Of a DNA stretch of 64,000 nucleotides, positions 18,101-26,881 are shown in pieces. A program made the position numbers and the translations under genes. Source of the stretch: Frischella perrara (GTDB lineage Bacteria; Pseudomonadota; Gammaproteobacteria; Enterobacterales; Orbaceae); assembly GCF_000807275.1 (NCBI RefSeq), contig NZ_CP009056.1, positions 1,179,192 to 1,243,191 of the forward strand, read 5' to 3'. The notes beneath the pieces are model-generated. The model had not been told where the DNA came from, searched no databases, and saw nothing but the letters and a program-made list of their open reading frames with translations. Each line of letters starts with the position of its first letter. The stretch's first letter is position 1.

Positions 18101-18668
18101 GAAAATAATTTATTTTTTCCCATCCTCAATAGATATCGAACAAATAAAGATAGAATTAAAAGCGAGAAGAGTTAACTTATATTATAGTTATTGGGGGGAA
18201 CTCCAATATTTTTTATTGCCGACCTTGGATCAGCAGCGCATATCGTGTAAATCAAAAAATTTAATTCCAGTACTAGAGCGGAAATTTAGCGCCTATACTA
18301 ACTTTGATTTCTGTAAGGCGAATAACAGTATTGGAGGGATTGTCATCTCGCCCTTACGTGGAAAAAATAAACTCTCTAATAAAGCATGGCGCAAGTTAAT
18401 ATTAACACCAGCATCTGCATTTACCCCCCATAAGTTAACTCAAATAGATAATGATACTGTTGCCGAAGCAGATATTAAGCAATTTGCTCGTGATTTGCAG
18501 TCGCGTGTAAAAAACGAGCCAATTCGTTTTGCTCAATTAGCGCTTTCACTCCCTCAGAACATTCATACAGAATATATTGATGCTTTTTTCTATGGTTTAG
18601 CCGAAACTAATAATACACCAATTAGGATAATTATAAGGAGCAATGGGAAACTTGTCCTACGGAATTAA
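15159..18668 (+). CDS. PD-(D/E)xK nuclease-STAND NTPase (Avs-like), 5' part of a split gene
   Basis: 1169 codons from an ATG with AAGGGA upstream. Residues 1-110 or so look like a Cap4/Mrr-type PD-(D/E)xK nuclease: GNGYE with E17, G-V-D with D49, and Q63-C-K65. A STAND ATPase follows: Walker A AGTGKS (296-301), Walker B VVFILDQLD (358-366) and an arginine-rich sensor stretch (LASREFDLNEDIALSSW). The rest is all-helical, repeat-like (about 560-1169), as in the sensor arms of Avs/STAND proteins. The frame ends abruptly in IIIRSNGKLVLRN. The next frame resumes coding without a gap, so a one-base indel within about 18626-18668 probably split one gene of about 1550 codons. Confidence 0.75.
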   Translation: MALEAGGYAEKLGNGYEANWVALQLLRLLEEKITWIVVEPIGDDEVGVDVIIGIDQDHTEHHQCKVGVGYNELWTLSQLNESKIFRNALFQIERNIEKQIVTEFHLVSPLSSKKMSDLSDTALNSNMNPNDFMEYQIKVSKEREKNFTAICNYLGLNIADPSDIKRAIYFLQKFKVTPYIINRYTQSELEDKASALFSDEPVKLLSFLKNYPVEFKKLRKKITLSELLTDLKTSGFEQRIVPDDHRISTVLDKLSTEFEESIKPFLISNTLIRRNELNAIINSIQDNAVTLIKAEAGTGKSALLLELHNHLKANNIISVPIRLDRRHPQDNSKEFGKSLGFPYSPVHSLIKFTSQQKVVFILDQLDAIRWTASHSSNALDICREIVRQIIRLRKEGKDICIVLASREFDLNEDIALSSWLQSINDNRLDITLSSLGENTIIPLVSPYETYSSLAKEKKEILKIPLWLGIYLSIAQRTQTAPQFNNKLELVRTFWEDRLKQITDCKVTEQEAAIFIDHIVTLMINHSQLSISESALQIGTKKQLEALISVGVLSKQNQRISFRHQALFDYLVGTKLFKAGSESPERLLFEIGPYETQTLAKREHLKYALNILLDSGQDLFCNCVEAILFNDNIRFHLKYLVLNSIKEIKDIKKPAKSLIDKILESPALCKKFLTISCYSNSAIIHYLTENQYISKWLHSSDDNLINIAIRLLRSIATNDSELIIKELSDFVGQSEQWNQRVYSALPWTIEDDTDDIFELRKRLLNLGCTANYINWASLSKTHPLRVLSLIELILEQYRNVICESPHSSSKKNIKQITSRYRWTSDELKQIKQLAIEIPEETIKLLLKYIDRVFNSEQDKYAIHEWFYRYWYSNYQDVSSIQHGLFILIELAGQQLEADPDILLSMIAPYVQKSNAVITHLVATLLLNLSNQHADQVINWLLAAPKTRLACGNKYIEPAWILSGKLITKFSPHCSDALFWQLEKIIYFFPSSIDIEQIKIELKARRVNLYYSYWGELQYFLLPTLDQQRISCKSKNLIPVLERKFSAYTNFDFCKANNSIGGIVISPLRGKNKLSNKAWRKLILTPASAFTPHKLTQIDNDTVAEADIKQFARDLQSRVKNEPIRFAQLALSLPQNIHTEYIDAFFYGLAETNNTPIRIIIRSNGKLVLRN

Positions 18669-18676
18669 TAGAGCAA

Positions 18677-19843
18677 GTGATTCTTCATTTTAATAATGAG
18701 GCTTGCGAATATTCGTTAGCTAGCTTATTAGCAAGCAGAGCTGATAGCTGGTCTAAGCAGATCATTGATAGATTAATAAACCTCGCAAAATATTCAACTA
18801 ATCCTGAATCAAATCAATTAACTGTTTGGGACCCCCAAAAGGAGAACTCAACAGATTGTGTAGATGCTCAAACATTGCTAGATACAACGATTAATAGTAT
18901 TCGAGGCAAAGCTTATCGAGGCATTTCTAACATTTTTTGGCGTAACCAGACATTTGCATTGGAAAACCTTGAACTAGTCGATTGTGCAATTAATGATGAA
19001 CACCCTTCCGTTAAAATGGCTGCCTTTTTTCTTTTAACACCACTACTTAATTATCAAAATGATTATGCGCATGAAAAATTTATTGAATTGTGTCATAAAG
19101 ATTTACGTATGACGTGTGGAAATTATGCTTATCATTTTTTTAATCAAGGTTTTGAAGGAAAACATCAACAGCAATATATAGCTTTAACCCTATCAATGCT
19201 AGCGTCAACCAACGATGAAATAAAAAAACAAGCCGCAATACAAATATACGCACGTTGGTTTTTTAATGGTTTATTTGAGGAACAACTTAACGCGGTGCTT
19301 CAAGGGGATAATATTTTAAAAGAGGGGTGCGTATCTGTTATTTTACAGTTTCTTCGTGAGGATAAATATAACGATAAGCTAGATAAAATAGAACATGCCT
19401 ATCAGTTATTAATCAATGATGATAATGATGAAATACTAAGGAAACTAGCAATATGTCTTAGATACGAAAACTATTGGTTAAAACCTAATGCTGATAAATT
19501 ATTCAGCTTATTTATCGTGTCAAAGGCGGCTTTGAAATGTTTAATCATGCTATTTGATTCATTGAAAAAATATCCTGGAAATTTATCCAATTTTAGTGTT
19601 CCTATTTTACAATTAGTAGAAAATATTACGGGTAATTGCAATGCAAATAATCAACCATCAGGAATAGATCTTGAAGAATCAAGTCTGCTTGCTGTTCTTC
19701 AAAGAATTTATGATGAAGCCACAGAGGATATGGATAAAGAGGCTATTAATACCTGTTTAGATATATGGGATAAATTACTACAATCTGATATTTATTCAGC
19801 TATGATAGCAATAGATAAATTAGATGGCGGTCTACTTAGTTAA
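18677..19843 (+). CDS. Helical-repeat C-terminal part of the STAND protein, out of frame
   Basis: 388 codons if started at GTG 18677. In fact this frame is open from just after a TAG at 18623-18625 and reads DNYKEQWETCPTELIEQVIL before that GTG, which looks like continuous protein. The content is alpha-helical, with HEAT/Armadillo-like repeats (VDCAINDEHPSVKMAAFFLL, STNDEIKKQAAIQIYARWFF) that match the C-terminal sensor region expected for the upstream ATPase. Only a weak ribosome site precedes the GTG, favouring a frameshifted single gene over a true second gene. In Avs-like proteins this region recognises phage proteins. Confidence 0.65.
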   Translation: MILHFNNEACEYSLASLLASRADSWSKQIIDRLINLAKYSTNPESNQLTVWDPQKENSTDCVDAQTLLDTTINSIRGKAYRGISNIFWRNQTFALENLELVDCAINDEHPSVKMAAFFLLTPLLNYQNDYAHEKFIELCHKDLRMTCGNYAYHFFNQGFEGKHQQQYIALTLSMLASTNDEIKKQAAIQIYARWFFNGLFEEQLNAVLQGDNILKEGCVSVILQFLREDKYNDKLDKIEHAYQLLINDDNDEILRKLAICLRYENYWLKPNADKLFSLFIVSKAALKCLIMLFDSLKKYPGNLSNFSVPILQLVENITGNCNANNQPSGIDLEESSLLAVLQRIYDEATEDMDKEAINTCLDIWDKLLQSDIYSAMIAIDKLDGGLLS

Positions 19844-20920
19844 AGGTGAATCAATCCTACATATTGTTATAGCTTAGGCTTCTACTATTGAAACAAATAT
19901 GTTTTAGACTCAAATGTTAGAGGAGAGAACGTTAACATCGCAATGTGCGGCATTATTTTTGCGTTTTGGTTGCTACGGAGCAAAATTATGCCTATCTGCC
20001 TTGGTTGTTAATTACTGTTGGAATCTGCAATATATAAGATAGCTCTATTGCATTTTTTGTTCCTATCAATAATGAGTAAACAAGGAAACCATAAAAACAA
20101 AACCCGCATAATACAGTGGATAGATTAATCTAAAAATTCAATTTCTAGCCATAGAAAACAAGTTTAGCGCTTGTTTTAATGCATCATAGATTAAATTCTG
20201 ACCAATATAACAACCCGTTAGAGGACCAGTCACATGTTATGTTAACGAATCAATAATTACAGGTGGGTTTGATAAACCTCCCGATTTTTTGACTTAAGTG
20301 ATATCAGTTACCTAAGCAATATACAGCTTATCGGAATTAAATTACTCACCAACATAACGGGAACAAAATCTTATCAAATATAGGCAATCACTGCGCTAAG
20401 TTCTCAGCAACAGTCACATAGACACGTTCAGCTACGAACTAACGCAAAATTGATCATTGCCTTTCCAATTCGAACTTTATTTGAGTTTATTAAAGATATA
20501 TGTGGCAGATTTTGTTAGTTGAGTTGAATTTTCTGCTCTCTTTATCGATCATCATTGAAATGTTTTGTTTAATTCATCACGATAAACAAGGAATTCATAA
20601 TTCTCAAACTAGGGATAATTGTATTAAACTTTTAAAAAAATGAATCTATCAGTGAGAATTACACATCAATAATTAGAGGATTATTTTAGCTAAATTGAAA
20701 TCGGATGAAAATCTAATTGATATTGGTTGTGAAATGGTTTTAAAATTCGCATGGTAATGATTTTTTTTAAAATTTATCTAGGTATGATGTAAACTTACCA
20801 AGTTTCTACTGTTTTTCAATGCTTTCCAGTTAGTCTGCAATCCTCATCAAAAAGAAAGAAGAGTCATTAAGGGGAAGCTATAAGTATTGCCTATAAAAGA
20901 ACTGATAGGACGTTGCTAGA
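19844..20920. other. Decayed region without intact genes
   Basis: No open frame of useful length exists. A short minus-strand frame near 20130-20230 reads HVTGPLTGCYIGQNLIYDAL and ends in LNLFSMARN-stop, like the C-terminus of an unrecognised protein. A plus-strand stretch near 19942-20033 (LPWLLITVGICNI) looks like a transporter shard. Stops interrupt everything else. It reads as the erosion zone between two acquired regions. Confidence 0.45.
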
Positions 20921-20937
20921 TTGGAGCGGGAGGCGAG
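20921..20937 (+). repeat. tRNA-Gly 3'-end-like scar, candidate attachment site
   Basis: TTGGAGCGGGAGGCGAG matches 15 of 17 bases of TTGGAGCGGGAAACGAG at 28201-28217, the 3' end of tRNA-Gly, in the same orientation, with the first 11 bases identical. Direct repeats of a tRNA 3' end flank many integrative elements. The 7.3 kb between them holds the foreign operon. No integrase is present. Confidence 0.5.
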
Positions 20938-21097
20938 CCCCACACCCAACCCTACGACCAAGTAAATAAATTATCCCTTAATCTCACTATGCCAAAAACT
21001 TCTTGGACCTAATTTCCCGAGGAACTTCATGGATTTTTATGGACTACGACGAACTGAAAATAATAATGGCAACCCATTGACAATAATCAACTTTGTT

Positions 21098-21679
21098 TTA
21101 TTCTGTAGCTTGCTTGGCACTGTCAATACTGTCTATTATATCATAGATATACATTTTTTCCCTTTCAAAATCATATCCATCGACACCAAAAATTGAGGTA
21201 TACGAGATCATACCCTCAAGTATTAACATAATTAGAAGAGCAGGTTCTAAACTTTGTTCCGTCCCACCTAGACACTGACAAATCGAATCTTGAATCCATT
21301 GTTTATGCTCTTTGACAATGGCGCACACCTCTTCGCTTTTGTTATCATATTCAGCTTTAGCCCGAACAAACATACAACCACGATAATTCTTGTCATTGAA
21401 CCATTTAATATGCCACGAAACAATGGCATTAATTTTATCTTTTCTCCCTGAGAAAACCGCAATTACATCCGTTAATGATTTTTTAAAAAAAGCGTTCCGC
21501 TTTTCCAAGACTTTACATACAAGTCCATTTTTGTCACCAAAGTATTTATACAGCGTTCTCTTCGAAACACCTGCACTTTCTGCAACAAGTTCAAGACTTA
21601 CTGGGCAATATCCCTGCTCATTGAATAACGATTCGGCGGCAGTAAGTATAGTTTCCATAATTTCAGGTTTTAGTTTCAT
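21098..21679 (-). CDS. TetR-family transcriptional repressor
   Basis: I start it at the ATG reading MKLKPEI, where GGAA lies nine bases upstream. An in-frame ATG at 21727 is less likely. The N-terminal helix-turn-helix is typical (METILTAAESLFNEQGYCPV, then VAESAGVSKRTLYKYFGDKNG). The C-terminal domain is of the TetR_C type with SWHIKWFNDKNYRGCMFVRA, similar to regulators of the AcrR/NemR class. It is divergent from the seven-gene operon starting at 21865 and likely represses it and itself, with release by a substrate of the operon. The reactive-electrophile parallel to NemR is only a suggestion. Confidence 0.88.
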   Translation of the reverse strand: MKLKPEIMETILTAAESLFNEQGYCPVSLELVAESAGVSKRTLYKYFGDKNGLVCKVLEKRNAFFKKSLTDVIAVFSGRKDKINAIVSWHIKWFNDKNYRGCMFVRAKAEYDNKSEEVCAIVKEHKQWIQDSICQCLGGTEQSLEPALLIMLILEGMISYTSIFGVDGYDFEREKMYIYDIIDSIDSAKQATE

Positions 21680-21788
21680 TTTTACAATTTCCAAATAAAT
21701 AACGAAATAACGCGCCCATATTAACATAAAAAATCATTTAAGGATAATTATAAATAATATTTGACCTTTAATGTTTTTAACTATAAGA

Positions 21789-21812
21789 TTTGTATCTGGT
21801 ATCGTTTACAAA
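21789..21812. promoter_or_regulatory. Inverted repeat, candidate TetR operator
   Basis: TTTGTA-12 bp-TACAAA lies between the TetR gene and the HPP gene, about 50 bp before the latter. TetR operators are commonly near-palindromes in such gaps. No binding data. Confidence 0.4.
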
Positions 21813-21864
21813 GTTTATTTATTTAAACTTAATGGTTTCACTGTATAACTAACGGGAGATTTCC

Positions 21865-22416
21865 ATGTTAAGAAAGATTACGGGGGGAGAGGCTATACAA
21901 CCTACACCCAATTTTACATCAGTACTACGGGGCTTTGTTGGTGGCTCATTGGGGATCTCAGTCCTGCTTGCGGTTACTTACTGGGCTGGGACTCCATCAA
22001 TCATGGCCCCGTTTGGTGCAACATGTGTGCTGCTATTCGCAGTGCCTAAAGCTCCGTTGGCACAACCTAGGAGCGTCATAGGGGGACACTTCGTTTCCGC
22101 TCTGGTGGGGCTTTTGGCCATTCATTTGTTCGGCGACGGAATGCTGACCGTGGCACTCGCTGTCGGAATATCAATTGCATCGATGCAGTTGTTGCGTGTC
22201 GTCCACGCTCCAGCGGGAGCGAATCCCATACTTATTATCATGTCTGGTATCACTGATTATTCGTTCCTATTCACGCCGGTTTTGATGGGATCTGTGTTAT
22301 TGGTCATTGTCGCGTTGATAGTCAACAATATAGGTGCAGGATCGCGATGGCCTAGTTACTGGTTTGGGCATTCTTTAAATATGTTCAGCAAAAACACTAA
22401 ATCAAAGGAGGATTAA
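21865..22416 (+). CDS. HPP-family integral membrane protein
   Basis: 183 residues with about four to five membrane helices (for example LGISVLLAVTYWAG, FVSALVGLLAIHLFG, VLMGSVLLVIVALIVN). The HPP-family signatures are present: IMAPFGATCVLLFAVP, PLAQPRSVIGGHFVSALVG and HAPAGANPILI. Some HPP proteins transport nitrite or other small anions. The cargo here is unknown but may be the operon's substrate. It is first gene of the operon, 1 bp ahead of the tautomerase. Visibly more G/C than neighbouring chromosomal genes. Confidence 0.85.
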   Translation: MLRKITGGEAIQPTPNFTSVLRGFVGGSLGISVLLAVTYWAGTPSIMAPFGATCVLLFAVPKAPLAQPRSVIGGHFVSALVGLLAIHLFGDGMLTVALAVGISIASMQLLRVVHAPAGANPILIIMSGITDYSFLFTPVLMGSVLLVIVALIVNNIGAGSRWPSYWFGHSLNMFSKNTKSKED

Positions 22417-22417
22417 A

Positions 22418-22798
22418 ATGCCTATACTAACTCTAACAACATCGATTGCTATCACAGAATCGAAACAAGAAAAGATTGCCAAATCACTAACCACACTGAC
22501 GAGTCAATGCCTGCATAAAAATAAGGATGTCACGATGGTTAATATCGTGCCTGATCACGGACTGTGGTTTGGTGCAAACGGTTTAGTCACCGACGCAGTC
22601 TACCAGTTATCCATATTCATTACAGCAGGAACAAATACCGAAAAAGACATAGTTTCATGGTTGGATGAAACATGGCAGTACCTCAGAAAAGAGCTTGATA
22701 TCGCTGATGATAGCGTTTGTTACACCTCAGTGTTAAATAACGACGGTACTAATTGGGGATTCAATGGAATTAATCAATCGACAAGAAACAAAACTTAA
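22418..22798 (+). CDS. Tautomerase-superfamily protein
   Basis: 126 residues with a strong GGAGG ribosome site. It begins Met-Pro-Ile-Leu, leaving the N-terminal proline that is the catalytic base of 4-oxalocrotonate tautomerases, macrophage MIF and relatives. Beta-alpha-beta pattern: ILTLTTSIAITESKQEKIAKS, then VTMVNIVPDHGLWFG. Length and two-part structure resemble the MIF/CHMI-like double-unit members. Enol-keto isomerisation of an unsaturated or aromatic oxoacid is the expected chemistry (family inference). Confidence 0.7.
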   Translation: MPILTLTTSIAITESKQEKIAKSLTTLTSQCLHKNKDVTMVNIVPDHGLWFGANGLVTDAVYQLSIFITAGTNTEKDIVSWLDETWQYLRKELDIADDSVCYTSVLNNDGTNWGFNGINQSTRNKT

Positions 22799-22819
22799 CA
22801 ACAGAAAAAAGGAGATTAT

Positions 22820-23251
22820 ATGGAATTTAAAACACCACCAGATCAGAGAGATTCCGTAATCAATTTGGGTTTCCCACAGGATATACAATTACCCGACAGC
22901 ATGCAGTTTGTTCCATATCAAAAGGGATTAAGGGAGGGGGTTGATATCTCCGTCATCTTCGATGAAACAGTTAACAACCCAAAGGGTCCTGACTTAGCAT
23001 TTCTAAGATACGAACCGGGGGCTTATGTGCCAGGCCACGTTCATATGGGGTTTGAGACTGTTCTGGTCTTGAATGGCGATTATATAGAAAATGGTCAAGT
23101 ATTTACCGCAGGAAATTTTATTGTTCGAGCTCCGGGAACATGTCATAGCATGGCATCGAAGGGGGGATGTACTATTCTTGCTTCGAGATACATTCCAGTG
23201 AAGCAGCTGGTTGATGGCTTGGCAGACGATGGGAAAAAGGATGCTAAATGA
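22820..23251 (+). CDS. Cupin-domain protein (ChrR-like)
   Basis: 143 residues with an AAAGGAG ribosome site. The double-stranded beta-helix carries the metal ligands in GHVHMGFETVLVLNGDYIE (HxH and E) and a later His in APGTCHSM, the usual cupin His-His-Glu-His set. The type with ChrR-like cupin length is often a small dioxygenase, isomerase or sensor. Its last bases overlap the start of the CoA-transferase (ATGA), so it is part of the operon. It may supply a dioxygenase step, but this cannot be proved from sequence. Confidence 0.8.
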   Translation: MEFKTPPDQRDSVINLGFPQDIQLPDSMQFVPYQKGLREGVDISVIFDETVNNPKGPDLAFLRYEPGAYVPGHVHMGFETVLVLNGDYIENGQVFTAGNFIVRAPGTCHSMASKGGCTILASRYIPVKQLVDGLADDGKKDAK

Positions 23252-24738
23252 AACTTATTACAACAGATGAGGCAGCTTTGCTAATTTCCGATCATGCTAC
23301 TATTGTTCCTGGTGGGTTCGGTAGTTGCGGGCATCCAGACTTGTTAACTGAAGCTATAGAGCGGCGTTATCTAAACACTGGAACACCTAGAAACCTCAGG
23401 CTTATGTTTGCTTCTGGGGCAGGCGATCGGGCTGATGCAGGTCTAAATAGATTAGCTCATGATGGATTGGTAAGTTTCGCAATAGGAGGTTATTGGGGCT
23501 TGTGCCCCAAGCTTGTCGATATGGCCAAAAAAGGATCTCTTGAGGGGCATAATTGGCCCCAAGGTGTAATGAGCAATTTGTTTAGAGAAATTGCCTCAGG
23601 ATCTCCAGGTGTTCTGACTAGGATTGGCATGGATACTTTCGTTGATCCTAGACATGAAGGAGGCGTCATTTCCCCATGCGGAGAGTCAATGGTTAAAGTT
23701 AAGCACTTTGAGGGGAAGGATTACTTGTTTTATCCCACGATAAAAGTTGACTGTGCCTTGCTCAGAGGAACAGAGTGTGACAAAAATGGCAACATAACGA
23801 TGACGGATGAGGTTGCTTACCATGATGCGCTGGCGCAGGCGCAGGCTGTTAAAATATGTGGTGGTAAGGTGATCGTACAGGTTAAAAAGATCGTTGATCA
23901 GGTTTTGCCTCAGTCGGTTAGAATTCCCGGACATTTAGTTGATTACGTCGTTGTTGCTGATTCGGACGAATGCCATCCGCAGACTTATGGTCATGCCTTG
24001 CCGAGTGCGGAAAAGCCAGAAGATGATCTGCAAAAATTGATTATAGCCAGTAGAGCATTATGCGAGATACCTAAAGGTAACGCGGTAATTAATCTCGGGA
24101 TCGGAATACCAGCCCTCATCGGGGCTCTTCTGAAACAACAAGAGGAAACGGTTACGCTTACTGTTGAGTCCGGAGTGATAGGGGGAAGTCCACTATACAA
24201 TTTATCATTCGGAGCATCAAGTTGTCCTCATGCCGTTATGGAACAATCCTCTTTATTCAATTTTTACGATGGTGGTGGAATAGATGTTGCGTTCCTTGGC
24301 TTTGCCGAAATAGACAGACGTGGCGCTATCAATTCTAGCAAATTCGGCAAAAATTTAATGGGTGCAGGTGGTTTCATTAATATCGCACAGTCAGCAAAAA
24401 AAATTGTCCTTTGTGGAACTCTCACTACGAAGGGGTTAGAAATAGAACTACAAGAAGGTGTTGGACTCAACATAATAAAGGAAGGGAAGATTAGAAAGTT
24501 TGTCGATTGTGTACAACAGATCACTGTCCAAGCTAAGTCCACTTGTAACAATATACTCATCATCACTGAACGGGCGGTATTTCGCTTGAAAGACGATGAA
24601 CTTATTTTAGTTGAGATCGCACCTAACATCTCAATTGATTCAATCAAACAACTAATTGCTTTTCCGATTCAAGTGTCGAAAAGCATTAGGACAATGAACC
24701 TATTAAACTCTATATCAAAGGAAATCATTTATGGATAA
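23248..24738 (+). CDS. Family I acyl-CoA:carboxylate CoA-transferase (alpha-beta fused)
   Basis: 496 residues, the length of single-chain enzymes of the YdiF/propionate CoA-transferase type. The alpha half has the glycine-rich VPGGFGSCGHPDLL. The beta half holds the glutamate that forms the CoA thioester in VESGVIGG, followed by the VAFLGFAEIDRRGAIN and GAGGFINIAQSAKK segments. It should activate an organic acid made or consumed by the operon by exchanging CoA. It overlaps both neighbours by a few bases, a sign of tight coupling. Confidence 0.88.
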   Translation: MKLITTDEAALLISDHATIVPGGFGSCGHPDLLTEAIERRYLNTGTPRNLRLMFASGAGDRADAGLNRLAHDGLVSFAIGGYWGLCPKLVDMAKKGSLEGHNWPQGVMSNLFREIASGSPGVLTRIGMDTFVDPRHEGGVISPCGESMVKVKHFEGKDYLFYPTIKVDCALLRGTECDKNGNITMTDEVAYHDALAQAQAVKICGGKVIVQVKKIVDQVLPQSVRIPGHLVDYVVVADSDECHPQTYGHALPSAEKPEDDLQKLIIASRALCEIPKGNAVINLGIGIPALIGALLKQQEETVTLTVESGVIGGSPLYNLSFGASSCPHAVMEQSSLFNFYDGGGIDVAFLGFAEIDRRGAINSSKFGKNLMGAGGFINIAQSAKKIVLCGTLTTKGLEIELQEGVGLNIIKEGKIRKFVDCVQQITVQAKSTCNNILIITERAVFRLKDDELILVEIAPNISIDSIKQLIAFPIQVSKSIRTMNLLNSISKEIIYG

Positions 24739-26269
24739 TATTATTGGTGTTATTGGTGGAGGCGCTGCCGCAATTGCATTTCTTCATAACTTATCGAAGA
24801 TAAAATCGAGTGAAATGATTACAGTATATTTATTTGAAAAAAATATGTCATTTGGTCCCGGAAATGCCTATTCGCCAATGGATCTCGACTCTAATATACT
24901 CAATACTAAAGCTGGTTATATCACTGTTTTTAAAGATAAACCGGGGGATTTTTACCGTTGGTATCTGGAAAACTACGCCAACTTCGAACATCGATTCCCT
25001 AAAAAATATACTGAAGATGATTATGTGCCGCGTTCCTTATTTGGTCTATACCTGAAATCAGCCATGTGGTTTAGTATAAAGGAGGCGTCAAGAAATGGAA
25101 TAATAGTAATGCCAATTAACGCTAATGTAATTGATATAGAGGTTGGTAATGGTAACGAGAAACATATTTTAAAAACCGCGTGCAATGAGGAGTTCCGTGT
25201 GAATAAAGTTTTGCTCGCGTGTGGCACTATGAAAAGAAAAATCGGCGACAGCGAAAGATTGGGCAAAAATCTGTTCTCAGATCCTTATCCAATCAGTAAG
25301 CTAGTGACTAGAGTTTGTAAGAATGATAATGTGGCCATCATTGGTTCGAGACTAAGCGCTATCGATTCGGTAATCGGTTTAATTGAAAATGGTCACAAAG
25401 GCAAAGTTACTCTTTATTCCCGAAGTGGATTTTTTCCCTACGTAAGGGGCTCGCAGGGACGTTATGAGTGCAAACACTTAACAAGGGAAATATTAGAACA
25501 ATTGACACATCGTAATGGTAAATTAACTTTGTCAGATTTACTTGATTTGTTCAAGCAGGAATTGACTGTTTATAAAATGGAAAATGATGATCAAGATGAA
25601 GAAATTATTTTTCCTCCAAAGGCGGTTGATAACTTGGGTAATTTTCTTTCAAAAGAAATATCGCTTGCTGAGGGAAGCCGTGGTTGGCAAGCTATCTTGT
25701 ATAACACCAATCACTTATTGGGGTTAATTTGGGCGTCAATGCAGGATGAAGAACGTAATCTCTTTTTTTCGAGTTTATTTGCCGCCGCAATAGCGATGAG
25801 AGTTTCTATCCCTAGGGAAAATGCAGAAAAACTATTCGGTTATTTCAAAGAGGGTAAAATTGATTTCGTCACGGGTAATGCTCAGGTTTCCGACGGGGTA
25901 GATAATAAGTTTCATATAACCGTTGGTGAGCAAAGCCGACATGTGGATACCGTCATCTATGCAACTGGAAGTCCTCGCAAACTCGCTGAAGCCGATGCTC
26001 CATTTATAAATAGATTGATAGAAAAGGGAATTGCAGTTGAGCACCCATTCGGAGGGATCGATGTTGATAAAAATCATTCAATCCTTAATAAAAAGGGGAA
26101 TGCGAGTCAATGTTTTTTCGCCATAGGTGAGATTGTCAGTGGTAAGTTTTTATTCACAAGCGCTTTGGATATAATTATTCCTCAAGGCGAAGCATGTGCC
26201 CATTCAATTGGTGCTGTAATTGGTGGCCTCAGTGGCTCCCAAAATATAATGAAGGAAGTAAGTCTATGA
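24731..26269 (+). CDS. FAD/NAD(P)-binding oxidoreductase (NAD_binding_9 type)
   Basis: 512 residues. The N-terminal dinucleotide loop GVIGGGAAAIAFLHNL and the family segments GPGNAYSPMDLDSNILN, PGDFYRWYLEN and YVPRSLFGLYLKS belong to the FAD/NAD(P)-binding family seen in YdhS-like proteins. A second nucleotide site (VAIIGSRLSAIDSVIGLIENG) and the closing motif IYATGSPRKLAEA complete the fold. The substrate is unknown. In the operon it probably oxidises or hydroxylates the compound handled by the tautomerase and cupin. Overlaps the CoA-transferase by 8 bp and the GST by ATGA. Confidence 0.8.
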   Translation: MDNIIGVIGGGAAAIAFLHNLSKIKSSEMITVYLFEKNMSFGPGNAYSPMDLDSNILNTKAGYITVFKDKPGDFYRWYLENYANFEHRFPKKYTEDDYVPRSLFGLYLKSAMWFSIKEASRNGIIVMPINANVIDIEVGNGNEKHILKTACNEEFRVNKVLLACGTMKRKIGDSERLGKNLFSDPYPISKLVTRVCKNDNVAIIGSRLSAIDSVIGLIENGHKGKVTLYSRSGFFPYVRGSQGRYECKHLTREILEQLTHRNGKLTLSDLLDLFKQELTVYKMENDDQDEEIIFPPKAVDNLGNFLSKEISLAEGSRGWQAILYNTNHLLGLIWASMQDEERNLFFSSLFAAAIAMRVSIPRENAEKLFGYFKEGKIDFVTGNAQVSDGVDNKFHITVGEQSRHVDTVIYATGSPRKLAEADAPFINRLIEKGIAVEHPFGGIDVDKNHSILNKKGNASQCFFAIGEIVSGKFLFTSALDIIIPQGEACAHSIGAVIGGLSGSQNIMKEVSL

Positions 26270-26871
26270 ATATCAAATTGATTGGCAACAAAACGAGCCC
26301 TTTTGTTCGCAAGGTCGAAATTGTACTCCAGGAACTAGGTTTATCGTACGATTTTTTACTAGACTCGCCTTGGGAACCCAATAGCCAAGTGGTAAAACTT
26401 AATCCAATAGGGAAGATCCCCGTCATTGTTATTAATGAAGAGATTGCCCTATTTGATTCATCAGTTATTACCGATTTTTTATTGGAGAAGATCCCTTCTG
26501 ATTCATTAAGAGGGCTGGAAGGAATTAATGAAAAGTTGTTCATCAGGGTTGTTCATGACACTTTAGATACCGCCGTATTATGTTCATGGGAATTGAAACG
26601 AGCTGAGGGTAAGATCGATTCAGGTGTCTTGGAAAAATATAAGAAGAGGATAAGTTCTTGTCTACAATATATTGATGGGTTCTATAGTGTAGAGAAGGCA
26701 CAATTTTCTATATCAGATATAGCGATGGTGTGTTGTATTGATTATCTGTTATTGCGACAATTCTTTTACATTGTGGAAGATGATTATCCGAATTTATTCA
26801 ACAGACGTAAAAATCTGTATGAACGTGAAAGCGTGAAAATAACATCCCCTATTTCATTAGATTTTAAATGA
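26266..26871 (+). CDS. Glutathione S-transferase family protein
   Basis: I start at ATG 26266, overlapping the upstream stop as ATGA and preceded by GAAGGAAG. A longer frame from 26194 would overlap the previous gene by 76 bp. 201 residues. The thioredoxin-like N-domain has KTSPFVRKVEIVLQELGL and the cis-Pro region GKIPVIVINEEIALFDSSVI (glutathione site). An all-helical C-domain follows. GSTs in catabolic operons often isomerise or dechlorinate, or remove electrophiles. Which applies here is unknown. Confidence 0.86.
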   Translation: MNIKLIGNKTSPFVRKVEIVLQELGLSYDFLLDSPWEPNSQVVKLNPIGKIPVIVINEEIALFDSSVITDFLLEKIPSDSLRGLEGINEKLFIRVVHDTLDTAVLCSWELKRAEGKIDSGVLEKYKKRISSCLQYIDGFYSVEKAQFSISDIAMVCCIDYLLLRQFFYIVEDDYPNLFNRRKNLYERESVKITSPISLDFK

Positions 26872-26881
26872 GGTACGTCGA

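Noticed and set aside
18643-18693. ATG at 18643 behind a strong AAGGAG, as a start for the second STAND-region ORF
   Set aside because: It is in the third frame and stops after 16 codons. The neighbouring coding frame continues through this point, so a frameshift is the simpler reading.
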